A stretch of DNA of 7,144 nucleotides from an uncultured Sutterella sp. (GCA_937906995.1 CALESB010000056.1:1-7144), one strand, 5' to 3'; counted from the first letter of the stretch, positions 1 to 6,614 are shown. Numbers and translations are program-made. Notes: generated by a model from the sequence alone, not told the origin.

Positions 1-64
1 GAGCAAGTTTATTTTGTTCAACAGCGTTAGGATAGAGGCGATATCGATAGGCTTTCAAGATCAT
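1..64 (-). CDS. tnpB: TnpB-family (IS200/IS605 OrfB) protein, N-terminal fragment cut by window edge
   Basis: Reading leftward from an ATG at 64-62, 21 codons remain open to the window edge. They encode MILKAYRYRLYPNAVEQ followed by NKLA. The pattern (M)xxKAYxYRLYPxxxEQxxL is the typical start of TnpB/OrfB proteins of IS200/IS605 and IS1341-type elements, where it begins the N-terminal helix-turn-helix/wedge region. Family members are RNA-guided DNA nucleases with a RuvC fold of about 350-450 residues, so nearly all of this protein lies outside the window and intactness cannot be judged. No clear Shine-Dalgarno precedes the ATG (the upstream minus strand reads tagaatcaatta). No tnpA is visible upstream, so a TnpB-only element is possible, but tnpA could lie beyond the edge. 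The call rests on about 20 residues matching a well-known motif. Confidence 0.72.
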   Translation of the reverse strand, partial: MILKAYRYRLYPNAVEQNKLA

Positions 65-138
65 TAATTGATTCTATCAGATTGACATATCAAAAAACAA
101 TACTTTCTTTGAAAAATCTTCAAAACACTATATATAAC

Positions 139-153
139 AAATCCTTCGGATTT
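139..153. repeat. Short hairpin AAATCC-TTC-GGATTT in element end
   Basis: Perfect 6-bp inverted repeat (139-144 with 148-153) around a 3-base loop. On the minus strand the core reads CCGAAGG, the same seven bases as the core of a hairpin at 7011-7023 in the right-hand element end. It sits 75 bases upstream of the left tnpB start. It may be a transposon-end hairpin; the T-run needed for a terminator is missing. Confidence 0.55.
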
Positions 154-164
154 GCGCCTTCTAT

Positions 165-184
165 CCATCGATTAAAATCGATGG
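165..184. repeat. 8-bp perfect hairpin upstream of left tnpB
   Basis: CCATCGAT (165-172) pairs with ATCGATGG (177-184) around a TAAA loop. Outside it, GCC at 156-158 can pair with GGC at 191-193 across an asymmetric internal loop, giving a larger nested structure on either strand. It is followed by TTTTAC on the plus strand, so a weak plus-strand terminator is an alternative reading. No plus-strand gene is recognisable in the 164 bases before it, so I prefer a transposon-end structure. Confidence 0.5.
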
Positions 185-320
185 TTTTACGGCTGTTTCT
201 ATAAAACCCCAAATCATAACCATTCTCTTAACAAAGAATCATCGTATTTTGAGGTTTTTGAATACGAAACACAATAGACAAAACGTCAATTCATCTATTG
301 AAAGCGCCTTTTATCTCTAT

Positions 321-1277
321 TTAAGCTTCGCAGTCTTTGAAAACTCGTAGAGCGACAAGGACACCAAAAATCAACATTCCCATTCCAATAAGCATTGTGA
401 TTGTTGGCCATTGTCCACGCCACAAAAGCGCGTAAACCACTGAGAAGATCGTTTCAAATACAATCATTTGCCCAGCCAACGCTGTCGGTAAGCGTTGACT
501 CATCTCATTCCAACAAGCAGCTGCCATCCAACAACAACATATACCGGCTACCAACATACAAGCGATGAACAAAAGCGGTGTTGGTCCAAGAGCTCCAACT
601 TCTGGGGGCAAGTAAAATTGCGTAACTACAATGTAGCTAATGAATGTGAATGGCAAAATAACAAGACCCTGAGCTGTTGCCCATACATTGGGTTTCTGAT
701 CCTTATGCTCTAAAAGCCAACGAGCATTGCGTATGGGATACCACGTCCACAAAAGCATTGATGTAGCCCCTGCCGCTACACCCAACCAAAAATCCCATGT
801 TGTTGAGTGTTGCACATTAATGACATAGTCAAACTCTGTCCAATTGGCAACAACCATACCTGCCAAAATAAAACTAAGGGGCAACGCAAGTTTTTTCCAC
901 GTCACCCCTTTACCATCACGTATTGCTGTGTAGTTAGCAACTATCGCAACCAACACAGGAATCCAACACATGAGCATGCCACATATAGGAGCCCCCGCTA
1001 AATGGACGCTCACTACCAAGCAGCAGTAATAAACGATGGATCCAAAAAACGACAAATTAAACGCTAAGATCCAATCTTTTTTTGTTAAGCGTTTTAAGTC
1101 CTTGAGCTGCATCGGCACCAAAAACAAACAAGCCAAACCATAAATGGTGTAGCGAGCCGATGAGATCAAAATGGGGCTATATTCTGGTAAAAGAATTGGG
1201 ATGATATAAATCAATCCCCAAATGGCGCATGCAGCGATGCCAAAGAGAAGTCCAGCGAGCATAGTAGGGAGTCTCAC
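321..1277 (-). CDS. EamA/DMT-superfamily permease (10 TM), substrate unknown
   Basis: A 318-residue, strongly hydrophobic inner-membrane protein with about ten predicted helices, roughly residues 8-30, 36-55, 70-91, 97-115, 128-146, 162-181, 198-220, 233-255, 265-286 and 292-311. Two five-helix halves are the usual architecture of drug/metabolite transporters, and the stretch SPILISSARYTIYG near helix 2 is typical of EamA domains. Members move metabolites, amino acids or drugs, usually outward; nothing here fixes the substrate. The longest frame starts at a GTG (1277-1275) with no convincing Shine-Dalgarno. An ATG five codons in (1262-1260, MLAGLLFG) is an equally possible start. It is monocistronic: a strong terminator separates it from ftsH upstream, and a mobile-element end lies downstream. 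In many relatives folP-glmM follow ftsH, so this gene probably occupies a rearranged position (inference). Confidence 0.85.
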   Translation of the reverse strand: MRLPTMLAGLLFGIAACAIWGLIYIIPILLPEYSPILISSARYTIYGLACLFLVPMQLKDLKRLTKKDWILAFNLSFFGSIVYYCCLVVSVHLAGAPICGMLMCWIPVLVAIVANYTAIRDGKGVTWKKLALPLSFILAGMVVANWTEFDYVINVQHSTTWDFWLGVAAGATSMLLWTWYPIRNARWLLEHKDQKPNVWATAQGLVILPFTFISYIVVTQFYLPPEVGALGPTPLLFIACMLVAGICCCWMAAACWNEMSQRLPTALAGQMIVFETIFSVVYALLWRGQWPTITMLIGMGMLIFGVLVALRVFKDCEA

Positions 1278-1311
1278 AAGAGGTTAAGGGGTAAATTGTT
1301 AAAGGGTATTT

Positions 1312-1341
1312 TTTATATCTTTCTACTGTATGCCGACTTAA
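1312..1341 (-). promoter_or_regulatory. Weak candidate sigma70 promoter for the permease
   Basis: On the minus strand, TTAAGT (1341-1336) and TATAAA (1317-1312) are separated by 18 bases, about 35 bases before the GTG start. The -10 matches five of six consensus positions but the -35 is poor. The gene needs its own promoter because the ftsH terminator lies just upstream. The placement is tentative. Confidence 0.25.
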
Positions 1342-1354
1342 AGTAAAAATCAAT

Positions 1355-1397
1355 AAAAATAAGCTCCGAGAGAAGCTTTCACTCGGAGCTTATTTTT
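1355..1397 (-). terminator. Rho-independent terminator after ftsH
   Basis: Perfect 16-bp inverted repeat: AAAAATAAGCTCCGAG (1355-1370) and its complement (1382-1397) around an 11-base loop. Read on the minus strand it gives a GC-rich stem followed by TTATTTTTATTG, a classic intrinsic terminator, 18 bases after the ftsH stop. The flanking A and T runs make it bidirectional in principle, but only ftsH transcription approaches it. Confidence 0.9.
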
Positions 1398-1415
1398 CAA
1401 GAAATAGATTTAGAT

Positions 1416-3404
1416 TTATTTATCTTCTTTCTTTTCATCTTGAACAGGTGCTTCACCCTCAACCGGCTTCGTCTGTTCTTGAGCAACATCGTCAGTTTTT
1501 TCGGCAACTGCCTCCACCGGGGCTTGCTCTTTCTTTTCCTCAACCTTAGTTTCAGGGTGTAAAGGTTCTAACGTTTTAGCAGAGGAACCTTCTTTCGGAG
1601 GACGAACTTCACGACCTTCCATGATGTCATTAATTTGATCAAAGTCGATAGTTTCCCACTTCATCAAACATTCAACCATGAGTTCAATACGCTCACGATT
1701 TTCTTCTAACATCTTCTTAGCTCGGAAGTATTCCTCTTCCAAAATACGGCGCACTTCTTTATCAATAGCTTGTTGAGTAGCTTCGCTTACATGGGTTGTA
1801 CGCGTTACAGAACGACCCAAGAACACTTCACCTTCGTTTTCAGCATAGACCATTACGCCCATAGCATCGGTCATACCATAACGAGTAACCATGTCACGTG
1901 CCAATTGTGTTGCACGTTCAAAGTCATTGCTTGCACCCGTCGTTTTTTGGCCTAAAAACACTTCTTCTGCGGCACGACCTGCAAAGAGAATAGCCAAACG
2001 ACTGCGCATATAAACGTCGTCATAGTTAAAGCGGTCTTTTTCTGGCAATTGCATTGTTACGCCCAAAGCACGACCACGAGGCACAATTGTCACCTTATGA
2101 ACTGGATCGCTCTTAGGCAATAACCAAGCAACTACTGCGTGACCCGATTCATGGTATGCCGTCGTTTTCTTTTCGTCTTCGCTCATCACCATACTACGAC
2201 GCTCTGCACCCATTAAGATCTTGTCCTTGGCTTGTTCAAAGTCAACCATTTCGACAAGTTTGGCATCACGACGTGCGGCAAACAAAGCAGCTTCATTAAC
2301 AAGGTTGGCCAAATCAGCACCACTCATCCCCGGCGTACCACGAGCGATCACTTCCGGATCAACATCTCGACCCACAGGAACCTTCTTAATATGAACATTA
2401 AGAATTTGCTCACGACCACGGACATCAGGCAACGGAACCACCACTTGACGGTCAAAGCGACCCGGACGCAAAAGTGCGGGGTCTAATACATCAGGACGGT
2501 TGGTTGCAGCAATCACAATCACGTTAGTGCCGGTTTCAAAACCATCCATTTCCACCAACATTTGGTTTAATGTTTGTTCGCGTTCATCGTTGCCGCCACC
2601 GAGACCGGCACCGCGTTGACGACCGACCGCATCGATTTCATCGATAAAGATGATGCAAGGTGAATTCTTCTTCGCATTTTCAAACATATCGCGAACACGA
2701 GCAGCACCCACACCTACGAACATTTCGACGAAGTCAGAGCCAGAAATGGAGAAGAACGGCACCTTGGCTTCACCTGCAATGGCTTTTGCCAAAAGCGTCT
2801 TACCCGTACCTGGGCTACCAACCAACAAAATCCCACGAGGAATACGACCACCTAAACGTTGGAACTTTGAAGGATCACGTAAGAAGTCAACAATTTCTTG
2901 GACGTCTTGCTTGGCTTCATCACAGCCTGCAACATCCTTAAATGTGACCTTATTATTCGTTTGGTCCAGCATGCGAGCCTTGCTCTTACCAAAGCTAAAC
3001 GCACCGCCCTTACCGCCACCTTGCATTTGACGCATAAAGAAAATCCATACGCCAATTAAAAGCAACATCGGGAACCAAGAAATCAACAACGTCATAAATA
3101 AGGACGGTTCTTCTTCCGGAGTACCATAAACTTGGACGCCAGACTTACGAAGATCTTCCACCATCCACAAGTCACCCGGACTCGTTAAAACGAATTTCTG
3201 ACCTTGCTTCGGCGTAACCGTAATTTCGCGGCCCTTAACGTCTACACGAGCGATCTTGCCAGCCTTAGCATCTTCCATGAATTGGGTGTAACTTGTCGCA
3301 GAAGCCGCAGCAGTCTTCTCTGGCTCAAATTGGCGGAAAAGCGTGAAGAACACAATCGCCACAACTAACCACAAACCGATTTTATTGATGAGATTCTTAT
3401 TCAA
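1416..3404 (-). CDS. ftsH: ATP-dependent zinc metalloprotease FtsH
   Basis: A 662-residue membrane-anchored AAA+ protease that unfolds and degrades membrane proteins and short-lived regulators (in E. coli, sigma32 and LpxC). Order: TM helix 1 (about 10-24), periplasmic domain (25-104), TM helix 2 (about 103-124), Walker A GSPGTGKT (196-203), pore loop MFVG (228-231), Walker B IIFIDEID (251-258), second region of homology with arginine fingers R313/R316, zinc protease motif HESGH (418-422), and a likely third zinc ligand D494 in TGASND. Catalytic elements are all present. Walker A has Ser where Pro is common (GPPGTGKT), and the protease motif has Ser for the commoner Ala; both should be functional. 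Residues about 603-662 form a Lys/Glu/Pro-rich, probably disordered tail. The start is TTG (3404-3402), chosen because AAGGAG (3417-3412) lies 7 bases upstream and MNKNLINKIG fits FtsH starts. It lies downstream of rlmE, as in E. coli. Confidence 0.98.
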   Translation of the reverse strand: MNKNLINKIGLWLVVAIVFFTLFRQFEPEKTAAASATSYTQFMEDAKAGKIARVDVKGREITVTPKQGQKFVLTSPGDLWMVEDLRKSGVQVYGTPEEEPSLFMTLLISWFPMLLLIGVWIFFMRQMQGGGKGGAFSFGKSKARMLDQTNNKVTFKDVAGCDEAKQDVQEIVDFLRDPSKFQRLGGRIPRGILLVGSPGTGKTLLAKAIAGEAKVPFFSISGSDFVEMFVGVGAARVRDMFENAKKNSPCIIFIDEIDAVGRQRGAGLGGGNDEREQTLNQMLVEMDGFETGTNVIVIAATNRPDVLDPALLRPGRFDRQVVVPLPDVRGREQILNVHIKKVPVGRDVDPEVIARGTPGMSGADLANLVNEAALFAARRDAKLVEMVDFEQAKDKILMGAERRSMVMSEDEKKTTAYHESGHAVVAWLLPKSDPVHKVTIVPRGRALGVTMQLPEKDRFNYDDVYMRSRLAILFAGRAAEEVFLGQKTTGASNDFERATQLARDMVTRYGMTDAMGVMVYAENEGEVFLGRSVTRTTHVSEATQQAIDKEVRRILEEEYFRAKKMLEENRERIELMVECLMKWETIDFDQINDIMEGREVRPPKEGSSAKTLEPLHPETKVEEKKEQAPVEAVAEKTDDVAQEQTKPVEGEAPVQDEKKEDK

Positions 3405-3411
3405 TTGAAGG

Positions 3412-3417
3412 CTCCTT
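3412..3417 (-). promoter_or_regulatory. ribosome binding site of ftsH that decides its TTG start
   Basis: AAGGAG on the minus strand, 7 bases before TTG. This is the strongest Shine-Dalgarno in the window and no ATG or GTG competes nearby, so the non-ATG start is well supported. A rare start codon paired with a strong site suggests tuned translation. Confidence 0.8.
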
Positions 3418-3544
3418 CGCCTTATATATCCAATGAAATACCGTTTTCTAACATAAACGTGGCCAAAACTTTCTTTAGCCTTGTGCGTTAAGAATACCGA
3501 CTATTTTCTATAAATAGGTTAACTGATAATCTTTCTAACAATAT

Positions 3545-3573
3545 GGGGGCGGAAAAAACGATTTTCAACCCCC
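3545..3573 (-). terminator. Hairpin between rlmE and ftsH (attenuator or weak terminator)
   Basis: GGGGG (3545-3549) pairs with CCCCC (3569-3573). A 2x2 internal loop follows, then GAAAA (3552-3556) pairs with TTTTC (3562-3566). It begins 13 bases after the rlmE stop on the minus strand. What follows is ATATTGTTAG, not a T-run, so it is unlikely to be an efficient intrinsic terminator. It may protect the rlmE 3' end or partly attenuate read-through into ftsH. The rest of the 182-base gap (3405-3544) shows no gene and no promoter I trust, including no clear sigma32 site. Confidence 0.45.
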
Positions 3574-3586
3574 TCAAAAAATGAAG

Positions 3587-4237
3587 TTAGCGCTTCTTAA
3601 TGCCCTTTGCCACCATGTAGACTTCAGCAGAAGAATCTCGGCTAGCCTCAGGCTTACGCGTCAATACCACTTTAAAGTGTTTTTTCAGTGTCTCAACGTA
3701 TTGCGAAAAACCGCTGCCTTGGAAGACCTTCGTCACGAAAACACCATTGTCAGTGAGATTTTGCAAACAGAACTCCAATCCGAGCTCATTTAAAAGCAAA
3801 CAACGAGCCGCATCGGCAGCAGGAATACCAGATAGATTCGGCGCCATATCAGAGAGCACCAAATCAACCTTCTTATCGCCTACGATAGCATTTAATTGAT
3901 CGGCCACTTCTTGTTCACGGAAGTCGCCCTGTAAGAAGGTGACCCCGTCGATCGGATCCATCGGCAAAATATCCATAGCAATAATCGTGCCGCGAATATC
4001 GCCATTTTTATCAATCAACTTTTCACGAACAACTTGGGTCCAACTTCCAGGAGCTGCCCCTAAATCCACCACCGTCATACCGGGGCGAATAAGTTTTTCT
4101 TTGTCGTTGAGTTCAATTAACTTATAAACAGAACGTGCACGATACCCTTCAGCGCGAGAGCGCTTAACGAACGGGTCATTAATATGGCGCTCAATCCAAG
4201 CGCGGTTAGAACGTAGTTTTTTGGTTGCTACAGGCAT
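3587..4237 (-). CDS. rlmE: 23S rRNA (uridine-2552-2'-O)-methyltransferase RlmE
   Basis: A 216-residue SAM-dependent methyltransferase of the FtsJ/RrmJ family that methylates U2552 in the A-loop of 23S rRNA late in 50S assembly. The SAM motif DLGAAPGSW is at 58-66. The K-D-K-E catalytic tetrad is visible as K39 (in YKLIEL), D130 (LSDMAPN), K170 (VTKVFQG) and E205 (SAEVYMVA). INDPFVKRSRAEGYRARSVYKL is the characteristic family N-terminus. Length matches the family (about 205-220). It starts at ATG (4237-4235) with no recognisable Shine-Dalgarno (upstream is tgaaaaatc). A TATAAT box lies about 44 bases upstream. The gene precedes ftsH, reproducing the conserved rlmE-ftsH pair, but the 182-base gap with a hairpin suggests that ftsH can also be expressed separately. 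Confidence 0.97.
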   Translation of the reverse strand: MPVATKKLRSNRAWIERHINDPFVKRSRAEGYRARSVYKLIELNDKEKLIRPGMTVVDLGAAPGSWTQVVREKLIDKNGDIRGTIIAMDILPMDPIDGVTFLQGDFREQEVADQLNAIVGDKKVDLVLSDMAPNLSGIPAADAARCLLLNELGLEFCLQNLTDNGVFVTKVFQGSGFSQYVETLKKHFKVVLTRKPEASRDSSAEVYMVAKGIKKR

Positions 4238-4280
4238 GATTTTTCAATACAATTAAACGTTTTCCAATTTTTGATAACCG

Positions 4281-4308
4281 ATTATATTCTATTTTTATTA
4301 TGGCTGAA
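4281..4308 (-). promoter_or_regulatory. Promoter candidate for rlmE, overlapping the yhbY start region
   Basis: The minus strand carries a perfect TATAAT (4286-4281). A weak -35, TTCAGC, sits 16 bases further upstream, just inside the 5' end of yhbY. Transcription would begin near 4274, leaving a leader of about 37 bases before the rlmE ATG. The -10 shares bases with TATATT (4283-4288) on the plus strand, which could serve yhbY, so the divergent promoters may compete for RNA polymerase. Confidence 0.5.
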
Positions 4309-4725
4309 CTTTTGCTTGATCGAGATGAACGTCTCGAATTGCGCTCCCAAGCGCACCACCTCCAGCCCGTCGTGCTCTTAGGCGCTAACGGCTTAACGGA
4401 TGCCGTCATCAAAGAAGTCGACCGTGCGTTGACGGCTCACGAGTTGATTAAGATTCGTGTTCCGAGCGATGATCGCGAAGAACGTGAAGAAATCTTCTCC
4501 GAATTATTAGAAAAGCTTGGCGCCGCTCGCGTTCAAGTTATTGGTAAGTTGCTCGTGCTCTGGCGTCCAAGCCCTGAAAAGCGTAAGGCAGAAGCCGAAC
4601 GTGCTAAGCGCCGTCAAATGGCAGAAAATCATCGTCCTACCCGTGGCGGTCCAACAGCTGCTCGTAAGACCCGCGCTCGTGCCCCAGGTCGTCAAACGAA
4701 AAAGTCCTTTGGTACTGCTCGCTAA
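4300..4725 (+). CDS. yhbY: YhbY/CRM-domain RNA-binding ribosome assembly protein
   Basis: A 141-residue protein of the CRS1/YhbY (CRM) family, which binds pre-50S particles and rRNA. The CRM domain covers about residues 3-93: LRSQAHHLQPVVLLGANGLT contains the conserved GxxG loop (GANG, 28-31), followed by VIKEVDRALTAHELIKIRV and the closing VIGKLLVLWRP strand. E. coli YhbY is about 97 residues. Here a further stretch of about 45 residues rich in Arg, Lys and Ala (94-141) forms a basic, probably disordered tail that could add RNA contacts. The ATG at 4300 has no Shine-Dalgarno (upstream is ctatttttatt). A plausible -10 (TATATT, 4283-4288) ends 11 bases before it, so the mRNA may be almost leaderless. 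It is divergent from rlmE, as in E. coli, and convergent with greA. Confidence 0.94.
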   Translation: MAELLLDRDERLELRSQAHHLQPVVLLGANGLTDAVIKEVDRALTAHELIKIRVPSDDREEREEIFSELLEKLGAARVQVIGKLLVLWRPSPEKRKAEAERAKRRQMAENHRPTRGGPTAARKTRARAPGRQTKKSFGTAR

Positions 4726-4743
4726 TCTCAGATTCAGTACCCA

Positions 4744-4774
4744 ACAAAAAAGCCCACATTGTGGGCTTTTTTGT
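4744..4774. terminator. Shared bidirectional terminator of yhbY and greA
   Basis: ACAAAAAAGCCCAC (4744-4757) and GTGGGCTTTTTTGT (4761-4774) form a perfect 14-bp inverted repeat with loop ATT. A run of six A precedes the GC-rich stem and a run of six T follows it, so it works on both strands. It ends yhbY (stop at 4725) and greA (stop at 4789), which converge on it. Confidence 0.93.
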
Positions 4775-4788
4775 CATGTTCAAAACCG

Positions 4789-5262
4789 TTAGATGTATTG
4801 AACACTCAAAATATCATAAAGGCGATCACCACGCGGGGCATGAACCGTTGCTTCGTCACCTTCGAATTTACCAATCAAAGCTCGTGCGATGGGACTAGAA
4901 ATAGAAATCAAGTTACGCTTGATATCACCTTCATCGTCACCAACGATTTGATAGGTCACGACCTCACCCGTTTCTTGATCTTCCAATTCCACCGTCGCAC
5001 CAAACACAATGCGACCACCAGCATCCAGTTCTTTGGGATCAATGATCTGCAAAGAAGCAAGTTTGCCTTCCAATTCAGCAATACGACCCTCAATATGACC
5101 TTGAAGATCCTTAGCAGCATCGTATTCTGCATTCTCAGACAAGTCACCCTTTTCTCGGGCTTCTTTAATTGCTTGTACAACCGCAGGACGCTCGACACTC
5201 TTGAGTCGCTTCAATTCAGCTTTGAGCAACTCAGCACCACGTACTGTAATAGGAATTGCCAT
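4789..5262 (-). CDS. greA: Transcription elongation (cleavage) factor GreA
   Basis: A 157-residue protein that enters the RNA polymerase secondary channel and stimulates cleavage of the 3' end of backtracked RNA. The N-terminal antiparallel coiled coil spans about residues 8-75. Its tip carries AREKGDLSENAEYDAAK, with the acidic Asp and Glu of DLSENAEY that support Mg2+-dependent cleavage. The C-terminal FKBP-like domain (about 80-157) includes the signature SPIARALIGKFEGD. Length matches the family (about 158). The ATG (5262-5260) gives the usual MxxxPxTxxGxxxLxxEL-type start, and only a weak purine stretch (GAAAAG) precedes it. It converges on yhbY as in E. coli. In many Burkholderiales greA follows carAB (established knowledge); here gmhA lies upstream instead, a sign of rearrangement. 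The hairpin at 5298-5324 suggests an independent transcript. Confidence 0.97.
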   Translation of the reverse strand: MAIPITVRGAELLKAELKRLKSVERPAVVQAIKEAREKGDLSENAEYDAAKDLQGHIEGRIAELEGKLASLQIIDPKELDAGGRIVFGATVELEDQETGEVVTYQIVGDDEGDIKRNLISISSPIARALIGKFEGDEATVHAPRGDRLYDILSVQYI

Positions 5263-5297
5263 AATACTTTTCTTTATTAAATCAAAATGTTAAAGAA

Positions 5298-5324
5298 GCC
5301 TGAGTGTTTTATCTTCACTCAGGC
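5298..5324 (-). terminator. Terminator of the ybaB-recR-gmhA operon (or greA leader hairpin)
   Basis: GCCTGAGTG (5298-5306) pairs perfectly with CACTCAGGC (5316-5324) around a 9-base loop. On the minus strand it is followed by TTCTTTAAC, a modest T-rich tract, 50 bases after the gmhA stop and 36 bases before the greA ATG. The most likely role is termination of gmhA transcription. A TACAAT box on the minus strand (5348-5343) just upstream would put the hairpin in the greA leader if that box is used. Confidence 0.65.
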
Positions 5325-5373
5325 ATCTGACTACTCGAATATTGTACCGTTTTAGGATTTTTTTTGGGCTATT

Positions 5374-5961
5374 TTAGTAGTTTTCCGGTGCCAAGCGACG
5401 CTCTACCAACTCAATCAAGATATGAATGCATTTGATATGCAGCTCTTGTACTCGATCTGCCCATTTCCCCGCAGGAGTAACAATAGCGAAATCAGCCTCG
5501 TTGGCCAAAGGACTATTTTCTCGCCCTGTTAATCCTACGACTAACATTCCTTTCTCATGGGCTGCTTTGACAGCGGCTAAGACGTTACCACTTGTACCAG
5601 AAGTCGTAATCGCTAAAAGCACATCACCCTTTTGACCCACGGCACTGACGTATCGAGAGAAAACGTCGCTATAGCCATAATCATTGCCAACGCAGCTCAT
5701 ATGGCTGGCATCAGCAATAGCAATCGCTGCAAATCCTGGACGATCTTGACGATAACGCCCCGTCATTTCTTCTGCAAAATGCATAGCATCGCACAAGGAA
5801 CCACCATTGCCGCAAGATAAAATCTTATGGCCAGATGCAATCGCATCAGCCATGGCATCACCTGCTTTAGCCAGTTGATCCAAAGCTTGTTCGTTTGCTA
5901 GAAGTGCCTCCAAGGCGCTATGAGCATCTTGTAAGGCATTCAAAATATGAGGATTGGTCAT
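5374..5961 (-). CDS. gmhA: Phosphoheptose isomerase GmhA
   Basis: A 195-residue SIS-domain enzyme converting sedoheptulose 7-phosphate to D-glycero-D-manno-heptose 7-phosphate, the first step of ADP-heptose synthesis for lipopolysaccharide core. The sequence follows E. coli GmhA closely: SCGNGGSLCDAMHFAEEMTGR, SCVGNDYGYSDVFSRY, the phosphate-binding TTSGTSGNV, and the C-terminal ADRVQELHIKCIHILIELVE. The zinc/catalytic residues H61, E65, Q172 and H180 fall at the same numbers as in the E. coli enzyme, which argues against the related DiaA. I chose the ATG at 5961-5959, where MTNPHILNAL aligns with the family and AAAGGA (5972-5967) lies 5 bases upstream. The frame extends upstream to 6036, but that would add 25 odd residues overlapping recR. 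It lies 31 bases after recR in an apparent operon, an unusual partner. Confidence 0.95.
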   Translation of the reverse strand: MTNPHILNALQDAHSALEALLANEQALDQLAKAGDAMADAIASGHKILSCGNGGSLCDAMHFAEEMTGRYRQDRPGFAAIAIADASHMSCVGNDYGYSDVFSRYVSAVGQKGDVLLAITTSGTSGNVLAAVKAAHEKGMLVVGLTGRENSPLANEADFAIVTPAGKWADRVQELHIKCIHILIELVERRLAPENY

Positions 5962-5992
5962 AATTTTCCTTTGATGTCCTCGTTTAATGAGC

Positions 5993-6598
5993 TTAGCCAC
6001 GACGAGCAAAAATAGCGCTCGCAATCGTGTTGGCATCAGTGTACTCTAACTCAATACCAGCGGGAATCCCACGAGCTAAGCGTGTCACACGAATCGGCAA
6101 CTGACGAGAGGCAATCGCCTTGGCAATAAAATGGGCCGTTGCATCACCCTCTGGTGTAAAAGGTGTAGCAATTAAGACCTCTTTGACTGCCTCATCTTTC
6201 TCTAGACGCTCTACCAGACGATGCAGTTGCAACTCCTTGGCTCCAATGCCTTGTACTGGAGAAATCAACCCCATTAAAACAAAGTACAAACCGTGGTAGG
6301 TTAATGTATCTTCGATTGCTTTTTGGTCAGCTGGGTTTTCTACTACACAGACCTTTGTTCGATCACGTTGCTCATCTCGACAAATCGGACAAAGCTCTTC
6401 GTCGGTTAAGGTGTTGCAAAGCTCACAGTGCTTAACGTGTGTTAGCGCTTGATCAAGCGCATTAGCAAGCTCTTTAGCAACATTACGATTATCTAGCAAT
6501 AAGTGATACGCAATACGCGAAGCCGAGCGAGGCCCAAGGCCAGGTAACTTCTTAAGAGCATTGATCAATTGATCAACAGATGTTTCTGAGCTTGCCAT
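5993..6598 (-). CDS. recR: Recombination mediator protein RecR
   Basis: A 201-residue DNA repair protein that acts with RecO (and RecF) to load RecA on SSB-coated single-stranded gaps; it forms a ring-shaped DNA clamp. Helix-hairpin-helix LPGLGPRSASRIAYHLL (18-34), a Cys4 zinc finger (C58, C61, C70, C73), then a Toprim domain (about 81-176) with VVENPADQKAIEDT and TPFTPEGDATAHFIA, and the C-terminal VTRLARGIPAGIELEY (usual family form VTRLAxGxPxGxELEY). Length equals the family norm of about 200. It starts at ATG (6598-6596) without a clear Shine-Dalgarno, 16 bases after the ybaB stop, so translational coupling to ybaB is likely. The ybaB-recR pair is conserved across bacteria, typically downstream of dnaX. 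Confidence 0.98.
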   Translation of the reverse strand: MASSETSVDQLINALKKLPGLGPRSASRIAYHLLLDNRNVAKELANALDQALTHVKHCELCNTLTDEELCPICRDEQRDRTKVCVVENPADQKAIEDTLTYHGLYFVLMGLISPVQGIGAKELQLHRLVERLEKDEAVKEVLIATPFTPEGDATAHFIAKAIASRQLPIRVTRLARGIPAGIELEYTDANTIASAIFARRG

Positions 6599-6614
6599 TT
6601 GCTATTGAACAAAA

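Larger units (their letters stand above)
65..320. mobile_element. Probable start-proximal end of the left tnpB element plus flanking DNA; no gene
   Basis: This AT-rich stretch of 256 bases lies between the tnpB start and the permease stop codon, and I find no credible gene in it. On the minus strand it contains, toward tnpB, a GCCGTAAAACC segment, an 8-bp hairpin (165-184), GGATAGAAGGCGC, and a 6-bp hairpin (139-153). A hairpin set between GTAAAACC and GGAT just upstream of tnpB resembles the subterminal structures of IS605/IS1341-type left ends; this is from memory, not a search. The outer boundary is uncertain. I would place it near 200-206, after a minus-strand TTTTAT that could be the target/TAM side. 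Bases from about 207 to 320 are probably host DNA downstream of the permease and carry two weak inverted repeats (243-248/261-266 and 272-278/294-300). Confidence 0.45.

Noticed and set aside
243..300. Inverted repeats CGTATT/AATACG and CAATAGA/TCTATTG as a terminator of the permease gene
   Set aside because: The stems are short and AT-rich with long loops, and no T-run follows on the minus strand; a terminator cannot be supported.
2650..3030. Plus-strand frame of 126 codons opposite ftsH
   Set aside because: Antisense shadow of the strongly conserved AAA+ region; no motif or start signal of its own.
4759..5280. A 173-codon plus-strand frame opposite greA
   Set aside because: It is antisense to a fully conserved greA, starts inside the terminator, and its translation shows no family motif.
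5962..6036. Upstream extension of the gmhA frame to a Met at 6036
   Set aside because: It overlaps the recR 3' end by 44 bases, adds 25 residues with no family match, and lacks the well-placed AAAGGA that precedes the ATG at 5961.
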